Shown one piece after another: positions 8,894 through 16,531 of a DNA stretch of 62,804 bases. The translations under genes and the position numbers were made by a program. Numbering within the stretch: the first letter of the stretch is position 1; the number at the start of each line of letters is the position of its first letter. Source of the stretch: Gammaproteobacteria bacterium (lineage in GTDB: Bacteria; Pseudomonadota; Gammaproteobacteria; Pseudomonadales; Oceanobacteraceae); the NCBI GenBank assembly GCA_013373125.1, contig JABXIK010000012.1, forward strand, positions 1 through 62,804, written 5' to 3'. Below the pieces are notes generated by a model that saw only the letters and a program-made list of their open reading frames with translations, did not search any database and was not told the origin of the DNA.

Positions 8894-10315
8894 ATGAGCT
8901 TTGATTCCCTGGGTTTAGCACCGCAAATCCTCCAAGCCTTGAATGAAAAAGGCTATACCGAACCCAGCCCAATTCAAAGCAAAGCCATTCCTGCTGTTAT
9001 CAGTGGTAAAGATGTCATGGCTGCAGCCCAAACCGGTACAGGTAAAACCGCCGGCTTTACGCTGCCTATTTTACAGCGCTTATTAGATGGGCCTCGCGCC
9101 AAAAGTAATCAAGTACGAGCATTAGTACTGACTCCGACTCGTGAATTGGCGCAACAAGTGGCGGATAATGTGGCTACCTACAGCCAACACCTCCCTATAA
9201 GTAGCACAGTGGTCTATGGTGGTGTAAAGATTAACCCGCAGATGATGCGTTTACGTGGCGGTGTTGACGTATTGGTTGCCACACCGGGTCGTTTATTGGA
9301 TTTGTACAATCAAAATGCGGTGAAGTTTCAGCAGCTTGAAGTGCTGGTATTAGACGAAGCCGATCGCATGTTGGATATGGGCTTTATCCACGACTTAAAA
9401 AAGATCATCGCGTTATTGCCCAAAGAGCGACAAAACCTTTTATTCTCAGCCACCTTCTCCGACCCGATTAAAGAATTGGCTAAAACCATAGTACGCCAGC
9501 CGGTTGAAATCTCGGTGAGCCCTGCAAACAGCACGGCCAAAACGGTTAAGCAATGGATTTATCCAAGTGACAAAAAAGACAAGCCAGAGTTATTGTCCTA
9601 CTTGATTAAAACCAATCAATGGCGACAAGTGCTGGTGTTTTCACGTACTAAACATGGCGCGAATAAACTGACTCGATTCTTAGAAAGCGAAAACATCCCC
9701 GCGGCTGCCATCCATGGCAATAAAAGCCAAGGGGCAAGAACCCGAGCGTTAGAAGAATTCAAAGCTGGCGTGACGCAAGTGCTTGTGGCCACAGACATTG
9801 CCGCCCGTGGTATCGATATTGACCAGCTACCGCAAGTAGTGAATTTTGATTTACCCAATGTGGCCGAAGACTATGTGCACCGTATCGGTCGTACCGGGCG
9901 TGCAGGTGCAGCAGGGCAAGCGGTTTCATTGGTGAGTCATGATGAATTTAAAGAACTGCAAGCCATTGAGCGCTTAATAGGACGTGTGTTGGATCGTGAA
10001 TTCATCCTTGGGTTTGAGCCGGTTAATAATCTGCCTGAATCTCAATTAGATACACGACCGTTTAAACCTAAGAAACCCAAAAAACCGAAGAAGCCAAAAG
10101 CCGAGCACCAAGACGGACAACGCAGCGCGGATACCAAGCGTGGTCACAAACCACAGGGTAAAAATAAGCAACACGTTGCAAAAGGTGAGGGTAAGGCTGG
10201 GGCGAATAAGAAGCCCGCGCCGAAAGCGAAAAAACCGTCAGGTAAGCCGGCGGCGAAAACATCACCGAATGCGGGCATGCCCCGTCGTCGTAAGCCAGTG
10301 AAAGCCAAAGGCTAG
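8894..10315 (+). CDS. rhlE: DEAD-box ATP-dependent RNA helicase RhlE
   Basis: 473 residues. All DEAD-box motifs are present in order: Q motif (FDSLGL...GYTEPSPIQ), Walker [10 protein letters not shown] (about 44-52), [18 protein letters not shown] in [13 protein letters not shown] (about 151), SAT, then ARGIDI and [10 protein letters not shown] in the second RecA lobe. The tail from about 390 is very rich in Lys and Pro ([10 protein letters not shown]...), as in the RNA-binding extensions of RhlE. The protein remodels RNA in ribosome assembly or degradosome contexts. The gene has its own terminator at 10333, and the neighbouring cold-shock gene faces it, a plausible cold-adaptation pairing. 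Confidence 0.93.
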   Translation: MSFDSLGLAPQILQALNEKGYTEPSPIQSKAIPAVISGKDVMAAAQTGTGKTAGFTLPILQRLLDGPRAKSNQVRALVLTPTRELAQQVADNVATYSQHLPISSTVVYGGVKINPQMMRLRGGVDVLVATPGRLLDLYNQNAVKFQQLEVLVLDEADRMLDMGFIHDLKKIIALLPKERQNLLFSATFSDPIKELAKTIVRQPVEISVSPANSTAKTVKQWIYPSDKKDKPELLSYLIKTNQWRQVLVFSRTKHGANKLTRFLESENIPAAAIHGNKSQGARTRALEEFKAGVTQVLVATDIAARGIDIDQLPQVVNFDLPNVAEDYVHRIGRTGRAGAAGQAVSLVSHDEFKELQAIERLIGRVLDREFILGFEPVNNLPESQLDTRPFKPKKPKKPKKPKAEHQDGQRSADTKRGHKPQGKNKQHVAKGEGKAGANKKPAPKAKKPSGKPAAKTSPNAGMPRRRKPVKAKG

Positions 10316-10332
10316 GTTAAAACTGAGGCATT

Positions 10333-10366
10333 AAAAAAGGGTAAGAAGTGATTCTTACCCTTTTTT
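10333..10366. terminator. rhlE / csp bidirectional intrinsic terminator
   Basis: AAAAAAGGGTAAGAA pairs with TTCTTACCCTTTTTT around GTGA. Perfect 15-bp stem with T-tract on both strands, between convergent rhlE and the cold-shock gene. Confidence 0.92.
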
Positions 10367-10399
10367 GTTTAAGCGTTACCTTGCGGTAAGACTTAAGTC

Positions 10400-10606
10400 T
10401 TATAGCGGAGTGATGTTCTCAGCTTGAGGACCTTTTTGGCCTTGAGTTACAGTGAACTCAACTTTTTGACCTTCAGTCAAAGTTTTGAAGCCAGAACCAG
10501 TGATCGCACGGAAGTGAGCGAAAACGTCAGGGCCGTTTTCTTGTTCGATAAAACCGAAACCTTTAGCTTCGTTGAACCATTTAACGGTACCAGTAACAGT
10601 AGACAT
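10400..10606 (-). CDS. cold-shock domain protein (CspA family)
   Basis: 68 residues. The whole protein is one cold-shock domain with RNP1 KGFGFIEQ and RNP2-type VFAHFRAI. It starts [19 protein letters not shown], the standard family opening. It binds single-stranded RNA/DNA and acts as an RNA chaperone. The stop codon falls in a 16-bp palindrome (10387-10402, TAAGACTTAAGTCTTA). The gene has a perfect-hexamer promoter 155-180 bp upstream and a long leader, as in cold-inducible csp genes. Which paralogue (CspA/C/D/E) cannot be told from this sequence alone. Confidence 0.95.
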   Translation of the reverse strand: MSTVTGTVKWFNEAKGFGFIEQENGPDVFAHFRAITGSGFKTLTEGQKVEFTVTQGQKGPQAENITPL

Positions 10607-10787
10607 AATAATATCCAGAATTTTCAGTGTATTTTGACCTGCAAGCAGGCCCGGTTTGCTGGAAGGTTTTGCTTTGTATTATGAAAACAGGTACGAAGAC
10701 TAAAGACAGGACATCGCAGAGGTGTACATAAATATAAGACTTACTTTCAAGCTGTCTGAATTATATGCAGGCTATGGCTATTGTCAA
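10607..10787 (-). promoter_or_regulatory. csp promoter with ~150-nt 5' leader
   Basis: On the minus strand TTGACA (10782-10787) and TATAAT (10760-10765) are both perfect, 16 bp apart. Transcription should begin near 10753, leaving a leader of about 147 nt before the ATG at 10606. A long structured leader is a known feature of cold-shock mRNAs; here only promoter and length are directly visible. Confidence 0.8.
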
Positions 10788-10900
10788 TGATACCTTGGCC
10801 GTTTATGGCTATTTTGATTTAAATGGCTAGAAAGGCTTAAAAAACTGACTTAATAGACGATTTATGCTTGGCCTAACACAAGGTTAGGCCATTGATTTCA

Positions 10901-11845
10901 TTAGCTTTTTGCTAGGTCTGGTAACTTTTCGGTTTGCGTGTGATTTCGTAGCATGCGCTCAATATCCAAGTCCTTTTGTTGCCAAAGGGCCGTCACCCAC
11001 TGCTGTATTTCAAGGCGCAATTCCGGATCATTTTGGTAATCCCCTTGGCTGAAATGACTAGGGATGGGCGTGCGCGTGACTTCCACCAAGATATGGTCAA
11101 TGCGCCCGCACATCATATCCCAGAAAGTAGGGGTATGGCCGGGGTACACAATGGTGGCGTTACTTAAGGCGTTAAACTTATCACCCAGAGCCTGAATGGT
11201 GAACGCGATACCGCCGGCCTTAGGCTTGAGTAAGTGCTTAAATTGGGACTTTTGCGCTTGATGCTTTTCTGGGGTGAAACGGGTGCCTTCTAGGAAGTTC
11301 ATGACGCTGGTAGGCACTTGTGAGAACTTCTCACAGGCTGCTTGCGTTTCTTTGATGTCATCACCGGCTTTTTCTGGGTATTTAGCCAAATAGGACTTGC
11401 TGTAACGCTTCATGAACGGGAAATCCAAGGCCCACCAAGCCTGACCAACAATGGGCACGTACTTTAACTCGTTTTTAATAAAAAATTTTAAGAACGGCGC
11501 CTTGTTATGGAATAACTGATAAAGCACAAAAATATCTACCCAGCTCTGGTGATTTGCCGTTAACAAGTACCAACCTTGTTTATCCAGCGTATCCACTCCT
11601 TCCACATGCCACTTCGGCTGATACACCCAATTTATCCACCATAAAATGCCCTCAAGCCACATACTGGCGATAAACACGATACAAGGGTCAAATACTTTTT
11701 GAATGAGCTTTTGTGGGGAAATGATCTTGAGCAGAATGGCCGCATACAAAAACACACCTAAAATTGCAGTATGTGCGAGCAAAGCCAGTGCGCTGATGAC
11801 ACCAATTGCGTGGTAATAGAGTTTATTTAACATGCTAGATTCCAT
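10901..11845 (-). CDS. PlsC-type lysophospholipid acyltransferase (YihG-like)
   Basis: 314 residues from the ATG at 11845, which follows GGAC at ribosome-site distance; the frame is open further upstream but without a better start. Two hydrophobic helices occupy about residues 12-75. The acyltransferase block I NHQSWVD (HX4D, about 96-102), FPFMKRYSK, and block III FLEGTRFTPEK (about 186) are complete. These enzymes transfer acyl groups to lysophosphatidic acid or similar lipids at the inner membrane; the closest recognised subfamily is YihG/LPLAT AGPAT-like. The gene is alone between the csp leader and an oppositely oriented dehydrogenase. Confidence 0.85.
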   Translation of the reverse strand: MESSMLNKLYYHAIGVISALALLAHTAILGVFLYAAILLKIISPQKLIQKVFDPCIVFIASMWLEGILWWINWVYQPKWHVEGVDTLDKQGWYLLTANHQSWVDIFVLYQLFHNKAPFLKFFIKNELKYVPIVGQAWWALDFPFMKRYSKSYLAKYPEKAGDDIKETQAACEKFSQVPTSVMNFLEGTRFTPEKHQAQKSQFKHLLKPKAGGIAFTIQALGDKFNALSNATIVYPGHTPTFWDMMCGRIDHILVEVTRTPIPSHFSQGDYQNDPELRLEIQQWVTALWQQKDLDIERMLRNHTQTEKLPDLAKS

Positions 11846-12063
11846 AATGCGTCCAGTCCTTTGGCAAATACGGTTAAATGGAGATGTTAGATCATAGTAT
11901 GTTGGCATAGAAATATGACAATAGTAAAACCTAATACCTATGATTGGATCAGCCTATTCGCCCATGGCTGATTAATAAGCTAATCGGGTCAATCTACCCA
12001 TTGCACTTAAAGTAGAATTTTGGCCTGCTTGTCAGCGTCGTTTTTTAATACTCAGGATTTTTT

Positions 12064-13074
12064 ATGCAAACCATGGTGTGGCAAACCGCCAAAGCCGGAG
12101 CCATTGCTCGTTTAACCCAACAAGCATTTCAATTGGGGGAATTAGCGCAAGGGCAAGTGCGCATACAGGTGAAAGCGGTCGGATTAAACTTTGCGGATAT
12201 TTTTGCGCTAACTGGGTTGTACAGTGCGACCCCTCAAGGAGCGTTTGTGCCTGGGTTAGAATTTTGCGGCACCGTGGTTGAAAGCAAGTGCGATGCGTAT
12301 GCAGTGGGTGACAAGGTGATGGGCGTCACCCGTTTTGGTGGGTACGCCAGCGTCATTGATTCCCAGCCTGAGTACCTAACGGCATTGCCGGAAGGTTGGA
12401 GCTATCAACAAGGGGCGGCGTACTTGGTGCAAACCCTAACCGCATATTACGCACTCACAGAACTGGGCAACATTAAGCCTCAACAACGGGTGCTTATTCA
12501 CAGTGCCGCTGGCGGCGTTGGCCTACAAGCCATGAAATTGGTGCAAGCCATGGGCGCCATACCCTTTGGTACAGTAAGTTCTCAAGCTAAAGCTGACTTT
12601 TTAAAAGCGTTAGGCTTTGAGCATGTCTTGGTGCGTGCAAACAATTTTTCGCAACAACTTAAACAACAAAATTTAACGTTTGATTTGGTGTTAGATGGGG
12701 TAGGGGGAGCCGTTCAAAAAGCCAGCTTTAATGCGCTCAATCCCATGGGACGTTTAATTGTGTTTGGTGCTGCCGAATTTACGCCCGGTAAGAATCGCCC
12801 CAATTACTTATCCGCTATTTTTAAATATTTAAAACGCCCTAAATACGATGTGATGGACATGATCAGCGATAACAAATCCGTCATGGCGTTTAATTTAATT
12901 TGGTTGTGGGAGCAGGTGGATTATTTGTCGCAGCTCATTCAAGAGATGCAAACTATTAAAATATCACCACCTCATGTTGGGCATGAGTTTGATTTTAATG
13001 ATGCGAAGGCCGCCATTGAGTGTTTACGCCAAGGGAATAATCTTGGCAAGGTGGTGCTGAATGTGGTGGATTAA
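12064..13074 (+). CDS. medium-chain dehydrogenase/reductase, quinone oxidoreductase-like (VAT1-type)
   Basis: 336 residues. The N-terminal GroES-like domain contains VGLNFADIFALTGLY and PGLEFCGTVVE; the Rossmann domain has HSAAGGVGLQAMKLVQAMGA (about 147-166) for NADPH binding. No structural zinc cysteines are present, as in quinone oxidoreductase-type MDR proteins. It ends with the typical GKVVLNV. These enzymes reduce quinones or alpha,beta-unsaturated carbonyls; the substrate here is unknown. ATG at 12064. Its stop codon lies in a segment that is partly repeated 158 bp downstream. Confidence 0.87.
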   Translation: MQTMVWQTAKAGAIARLTQQAFQLGELAQGQVRIQVKAVGLNFADIFALTGLYSATPQGAFVPGLEFCGTVVESKCDAYAVGDKVMGVTRFGGYASVIDSQPEYLTALPEGWSYQQGAAYLVQTLTAYYALTELGNIKPQQRVLIHSAAGGVGLQAMKLVQAMGAIPFGTVSSQAKADFLKALGFEHVLVRANNFSQQLKQQNLTFDLVLDGVGGAVQKASFNALNPMGRLIVFGAAEFTPGKNRPNYLSAIFKYLKRPKYDVMDMISDNKSVMAFNLIWLWEQVDYLSQLIQEMQTIKISPPHVGHEFDFNDAKAAIECLRQGNNLGKVVLNVVD

Positions 13075-13647
13075 AGCCAGTATGGATTTCTTATTTACAT
13101 CTTCCGTTCGCACGGAGCTGATTGGCTATTTAGTCCGTTCACACTGAGCTTGTCGAAGTGAGGCTAGTTTCTTTCGCAAGTGCGGTTTTTGGATAGTATT
13201 GAGTATCAAAACTTTCGCATTCTGGATAATTAAAGCCAGCACGGTTTTTCTTTTCGGGGGAGCGCAGCTCCCGAACGCAGTGAGCCCCGTAACCCCGCTT
13301 CGCGCCTAACTATCCACGGTAGGTATCTCATATACTTAATTAGGTTTTGGTTGTTACCGTGAATAAATGGCGCACTGTGTTATCGATACGGGTTTGGTTC
13401 CCGATTGATTCTTTTCTGATGGGGGGATTTCAAGTACTCTGCCCCCTTGATTACGGTTGCTGAAAAGCCGTGTTGTTTCGGGGACTTGCTAAAGCCGAAT
13501 GGTTGGTATCGTTACGCTTTTGAATGAAAGAAGGTGATACTGAACCGTGAAGTTTCTTATATGTAGCATGGGGTCGATTCATTAGTTGGCGGTTCTGAAG
13601 CTTTTCTCGTGGGCATCTTTCAAGTAATCTGAGTTATTGTTTTGTTT
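13075..13647. other. 573-bp gene-free stretch with dispersed repeats
   Basis: No convincing gene on either strand. It holds a copy and a half of a REP-like motif (13104-13162), the direct repeat ATTAAAGCCAG at about 13071 and 13229, a GC-rich hairpin GGGAGCGCAGCTCCC near 13257, a hairpin CCACGGTA/TACCGTG near 13314 and 13355, and an imperfect direct repeat ending TTTCAAGTA.TCTG at about 13437 and 13635. The texture differs from normal intergenic sequence in the window and suggests repeated insertion and decay at this spot. Confidence 0.5.
13104..13162. repeat. REP-like dispersed element, one and a half copies
   Basis: CCGTTCACACTGAGCTTGTC followed by GAAGTGAG at 13135-13162 resembles a dispersed intergenic motif common in gammaproteobacterial genomes (often read as TTCGACAAGCTCAG...GAACGG). 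A truncated relative, CCGTTCGCACGGAGCTG, begins at 13104. Confidence 0.55.
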
Positions 13648-13707
13648 GCAAGCTTGACGACCTTGTAAGGAAGGTAAGCTTGCAAGGTCGCACGATTAAA
13701 ATGTTAT
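13648..13707 (+). other. hairpin plus shared 19-mer at the left edge of a cassette pair
   Basis: GCAAGCTT (13648) pairs with AAGCTTGC (13676-13683), with an inner ACCTT/AAGGT stem. It is followed by CGCACGATTAAAATGTTAT at 13689-13707. The same 19 bases occur at 61429-61447, again after a hairpin and 17-18 nt before an ATG. The end GTTATAC resembles the 3' core of attC sites, but no matching left core is visible, so this is only a half-site or a promoter/attI-like sequence. Confidence 0.5.
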
Positions 13708-13725
13708 ACATACAAGGTAGTACGA

Positions 13726-14199
13726 ATGAAACTTGCGGTTCTAGCTTTATTATCCAGCTTTTCACTTAGCTCATTTTCAAGCGAGCTAACTCAGCATCTT
13801 CGTGATTTTGATAGCGAAGAATTGTTTGAGAATCATTTACAAAAAATTAAGACTGAGTGTCTAGGGAAGTCAATGGGTGGATCTAGGGCTGTCTCGTGTT
13901 TTTCTGCCTACTCGGAGGCATGGGATAAAGAGCTAAATTATTACTACAACCTATTAAAGTCCGAGCTAACTGAAGAAAATCAAGACCTGTTAAAGTCGGC
14001 GCAGTTGAGCTGGATTAAAAACAGAGATTCAGCCATTGATTTTAACTCGGCATTATTGGATGCAAAGTATGAAGACAAGCAAGGTACAATGTATGTAGCA
14101 ATGAGATCAGGCGATGCTTCAAGAGCTATTTCCCCTATCATCAGAAATAGAGCCCTTCTTATAAAGCAGTGGTATGTGAGTGTCGTTAGTGCAAAGTAA
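13726..14199 (+). CDS. secreted DUF1311/LprI-like protein in a putative cassette
   Basis: 157 residues. An N-terminal signal peptide (about residues 1-19, MKLAVLALLSSFSLSSFSS) precedes a helical domain with CLGKSMGGSRAVSCFSAYSEAWDKELNYYYNLL and LKSAQLSWIKNRDSAIDF, the pattern of the DUF1311 / lysozyme-inhibitor LprI family (periplasmic). Two Cys residues probably form a disulfide. The ATG is 18 nt after the shared 19-mer, and an attC-like site starts 1 bp after the stop codon, as expected for a gene cassette. The codon use looks more AT-rich than the flanking core genes. Confidence 0.75.
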   Translation: MKLAVLALLSSFSLSSFSSELTQHLRDFDSEELFENHLQKIKTECLGKSMGGSRAVSCFSAYSEAWDKELNYYYNLLKSELTEENQDLLKSAQLSWIKNRDSAIDFNSALLDAKYEDKQGTMYVAMRSGDASRAISPIIRNRALLIKQWYVSVVSAK

Positions 14200-14200
14200 T

Positions 14201-14308
14201 GTATAACAAAGCCAGTCAATCTGACCGCTAAACTTGCAGCTTTTTTGCAAAAAGAAAGAGCCGAAAAAAAATCCACAAGTTCACCGGCAGTTGCTGGCGG
14301 CGTTATTC
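14201..14308 (+). other. attC-like recombination site (cassette 1)
   Basis: The left end GTATAACAAAGCCAG and right end CTGGCGGCGTTATTC are inverted relatives: ATAAC/GTTAT, GCCAG/CTGGC, CTGACCG/CGGCAG and AACTTG/CAAGTT pair in the right order along a ~108-bp imperfect hairpin. The 3' core is GCGTTATTC. This architecture and its place directly after a stop codon match integron attC sites. No integrase gene is in the window. Confidence 0.75.
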
Positions 14309-14323
14309 GACAAGGAAAGCCCT

Positions 14324-14656
14324 GTGCTAAAAAAAAAGGTATGTCCGTGGTGCGGTGAAAAGACTACGCTCAGTCAACTTGGCCGCAGGCCGGTGAAGCA
14401 GAAACCACGTTGGTATCAGTTTTCACGAACAGTTCAGGTTTGCCCTCATTGCGCTGGTGCGCTTAAACTCGGTGGTAAGGCGTTGTGGTCACTAGTGTTT
14501 GTGTTGCCGGCTTTTTTATCGGTGATTGGAGAGTTGCTAACTGGCTATAACTTCTTAGAGTTGCTCGGTGCTCAAACAATTGGCTGGCTATTGTTATTAA
14601 TTGGTTTTGCGGGTGTTTTTATATTCTGCTCATTGGAAAAAATTGAGGGCGTATAA
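14324..14656 (+). CDS. small zinc-ribbon membrane protein in a putative cassette
   Basis: 110 residues from the GTG at 14324, which is preceded at 7 nt by AAGGA. An earlier in-frame ATG (14234) would lie inside the attC-like site and is rejected. The N-terminal region has CPWCGEK and CPHCAG (two CxxC pairs, about residues 7-10 and 40-43) forming a probable zinc ribbon, followed by two hydrophobic helices (about 55-70 and 82-100). Function unknown. Its stop is followed by a degenerate attC-like hairpin. The gene looks like the second cassette of a short array. Confidence 0.65.
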   Translation: MLKKKVCPWCGEKTTLSQLGRRPVKQKPRWYQFSRTVQVCPHCAGALKLGGKALWSLVFVLPAFLSVIGELLTGYNFLELLGAQTIGWLLLLIGFAGVFIFCSLEKIEGV

Positions 14657-14736
14657 TAAGGCAAACCAGCCAGCGCTTCATTGCGTTCTGCGTGGATAAA
14701 AACCACTACGCGGCGAGCCGATGCCTTTGTCTAGAC
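14651..14736 (+). other. degenerate attC-like hairpin (cassette 2)
   Basis: GTATAATAAGGCA at the stop codon pairs with TGCCTTTGTCTAGAC at the right end, and CAGCC pairs loosely with GGCGAG; an inner GCGTGG/CCACTACGC stem closes the loop. The cores deviate from consensus (TAAT for TAAC, GTCTAGAC for GTTAGAC), so it may be a decayed site. Confidence 0.45.
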
Positions 14737-14739
14737 ATT

Positions 14740-14777
14740 AAAAAAGCCCAAACAACTTTCATTGTTTGGGCTTTTTT
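14740..14777. terminator. intrinsic terminator, near-duplicate of the one at 16426
   Basis: AAAAAAGCCCAAACAA pairs with TTGTTTGGGCTTTTTT. It differs from the 16426-16463 terminator only at two loop-proximal bases. It lies between the cassette pair and the SnoaL-like gene and can act on both strands. Confidence 0.88.
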
Positions 14778-14840
14778 AATTCCGCGTCAGACATCCGATC
14801 ACAATAGGGTACGTCAGCTCGCTGAAACAGGGTGTCTTCC

Positions 14841-15314
14841 TTAATTTACATGTTTCTCCATAAATTGCTGCAACCTGAGCAGGGCTTTGGTTGTTACTTT
14901 CTTTCTAAAAAATTGAGTGCCGCCTAATAGCTTGCCAGGTATTCCGAATGCTTGGCCGCTCCAGCGTTTAAAGTCGAAGTTGTCTTTGTGGCGAATAATT
15001 TTGCCGTCTTTAAATTCGAACTCTGCGTCAATAATGTTATGCACGCGCTTGCCTGTTTGCGAAAAGAGATAGCGGGGCTCCCAATGCGCAGTAATGTGCC
15101 CGTTTTCTATGACAGTTTTGAACTCAAGATCGAAGTCTTTTGCCCGGGTGCAGAGCATGTGCCACATGGCTGCCACTTCCTTGCCTTTAAGCTTGAACAG
15201 GGCATCTTCGAACTCTACGTTTGGGTGATAGCAGCTGGCCATGGTTGCGTGATCGAGAGATTGAAAGGCTGTGTAAAACCTCTCTATTAGCGCTTGCTGA
15301 TCGGTGAGTGACAT
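14841..15314 (-). CDS. nuclear transport factor 2 / SnoaL-like family protein
   Basis: 157 residues. The opening QQALIERFYTAFQSLDHATMASCYHPNVEFEDALFKLKG is the standard helix-strand pattern of the NTF2/SnoaL cone fold, with the DxxF and H.DNFDFKRW elements downstream. Members are small cytoplasmic enzymes or ligand binders; which applies here is unknown. It is divergent from a GlxA-type regulator (116 bp between likely starts: 15314 versus 15442), which suggests that regulator controls it. Confidence 0.82.
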   Translation of the reverse strand: MSLTDQQALIERFYTAFQSLDHATMASCYHPNVEFEDALFKLKGKEVAAMWHMLCTRAKDFDLEFKTVIENGHITAHWEPRYLFSQTGKRVHNIIDAEFEFKDGKIIRHKDNFDFKRWSGQAFGIPGKLLGGTQFFRKKVTTKALLRLQQFMEKHVN

Positions 15315-15441
15315 CTGTTGGCTTCCGGTTTGTTAATGCATGGCTAGTTTGAAGTAGAGATTGCTTTTTCATTAGTGGCATATATGACATCATACAATGT
15401 CAAATAGGACAAAATGGCAATACTAGGGTGTGAGAGTAGCC

Positions 15442-16398
15442 ATGCGAATAAAAATATTGGTTTCAAAGACGTCTCCGGCTTCGACTGTTATGGGTTTGTA
15501 TGAAAACCTGCAGCTGGCCTTAATCAATTCAAGGCAAACTGGTGAGATTAAACTGGTTAGTTTTGATGGCTCAGAGGTGAGTGATGGCAATAGGTTTAGA
15601 CTCATACCTGATGAATCAGTGGCTCAGGCGCTAGCGTGTGAAACCATTGATGCCTTTATTATTGCGCCTTTGGGTCCCATTCCCGAGGGAGGGTTAAGCT
15701 TTGATTCCGAGCTGCTTAGCGCAATCGTTGAAATAGGTGAGCGCTCTAATATTGTATCGAGCGTTTGTACTGGCGCATTTTTGCTCGCGGCTTCAGGCTT
15801 AATCCATGAGCGGGAAGTGAGCACCCATTGGTTATTTGAGGAGCTATTTCGCGAAGCTTATCCTTTGGTGAAGCTGCGTAGCGAGAATCTGGTTGTTGAA
15901 GATGGCAAGTACTTGAGTTCGGGTGGTGCGATGGCCTATCAAGATATGTCCTTGCGTTTGATTGAGCGGTTGTTTGGGCGCAAGTTGTCACTGAAATGCG
16001 CAAAATTGTTGATGTTGACCCCTGATCGGGTAAGCCAGTCAGAATTTGCAGACTATCAGCGATTCAAGCGCCATGGCGACGATAAAATCAGTGATTGCCA
16101 GAATTGGATTGAGTGCCATTTTCAAATGCCCATTGATGTTGTGGCTCTGGCCAAAACGGCATGCTTGAGCGAAAGGCATTTTAAGCGACGTTTTAAAGCG
16201 GCGACGGGGGATTCGCCGAGCCAATACTGGCAACGAGTAAGAATTGATAAGGCCAAGCGGAGTTTGGAGCTTTCATCTAAGGCGGTAGAAACCATTGGGC
16301 TAGAGTCGGGGTATGAAGATACGCAGTTTTTCAGAAAATTATTTAAACGCCATACAGGACTCACGCCAAACGAATATCGCAAGCGTTATGCTCAGTAG
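15442..16398 (+). CDS. GlxA family transcriptional regulator (DJ-1/PfpI domain plus AraC HTH)
   Basis: 318 residues from the ATG at 15442 (a GTG at 15430 is possible). The N-terminal DJ-1/PfpI-like amidotransferase fold spans about residues 1-180, with SSVCTGAFLLAASGLI carrying the nucleophile-elbow Cys. The C-terminal AraC domain (about 215-318) has the double HTH with LAKTACLSERHFKRRFKAATGDSPSQYWQRVRIDKAK and GYEDTQFFRKLFKRHTGLTPNEYRKRY. Such regulators sense small metabolites and activate neighbouring operons. It is divergent from the SnoaL-like gene, and both sit between duplicated terminators, so the pair looks like one acquired unit. Confidence 0.9.
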   Translation: MRIKILVSKTSPASTVMGLYENLQLALINSRQTGEIKLVSFDGSEVSDGNRFRLIPDESVAQALACETIDAFIIAPLGPIPEGGLSFDSELLSAIVEIGERSNIVSSVCTGAFLLAASGLIHEREVSTHWLFEELFREAYPLVKLRSENLVVEDGKYLSSGGAMAYQDMSLRLIERLFGRKLSLKCAKLLMLTPDRVSQSEFADYQRFKRHGDDKISDCQNWIECHFQMPIDVVALAKTACLSERHFKRRFKAATGDSPSQYWQRVRIDKAKRSLELSSKAVETIGLESGYEDTQFFRKLFKRHTGLTPNEYRKRYAQ

Positions 16399-16425
16399 TG
16401 CCATGTGTTGTTAGGATCCAGAATC

Positions 16426-16463
16426 AAAAAAGCCCAAACAATGTTCATTGTTTGGGCTTTTTT
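16426..16463. terminator. intrinsic terminator between the GlxA regulator and acnB
   Basis: AAAAAAGCCCAAACAA pairs with TTGTTTGGGCTTTTTT, loop TGTTCA region. It serves two convergent genes. A 36/38 match to 14740-14777. Confidence 0.92.
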
Positions 16464-16531
16464 GTGTCTTTAAACAGAGTCAGTAAACGGGCGTAAAACG
16501 GACTCTGTTTAAGCGATGTCTTAATTCGGTA

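Noticed and set aside
13300..13400. Possible further attC with GCCTAAC (13306) and GTTATCG (13379) cores
   Set aside because: The complementary blocks are in the wrong order for an attC stem, apart from a CACGGTA/TACCGTG hairpin.
14234..14323. Upstream extension of the zinc-ribbon gene to the ATG at 14234
   Set aside because: This part is the right half of the attC-like hairpin; the GTG at 14324 has a better ribosome site.
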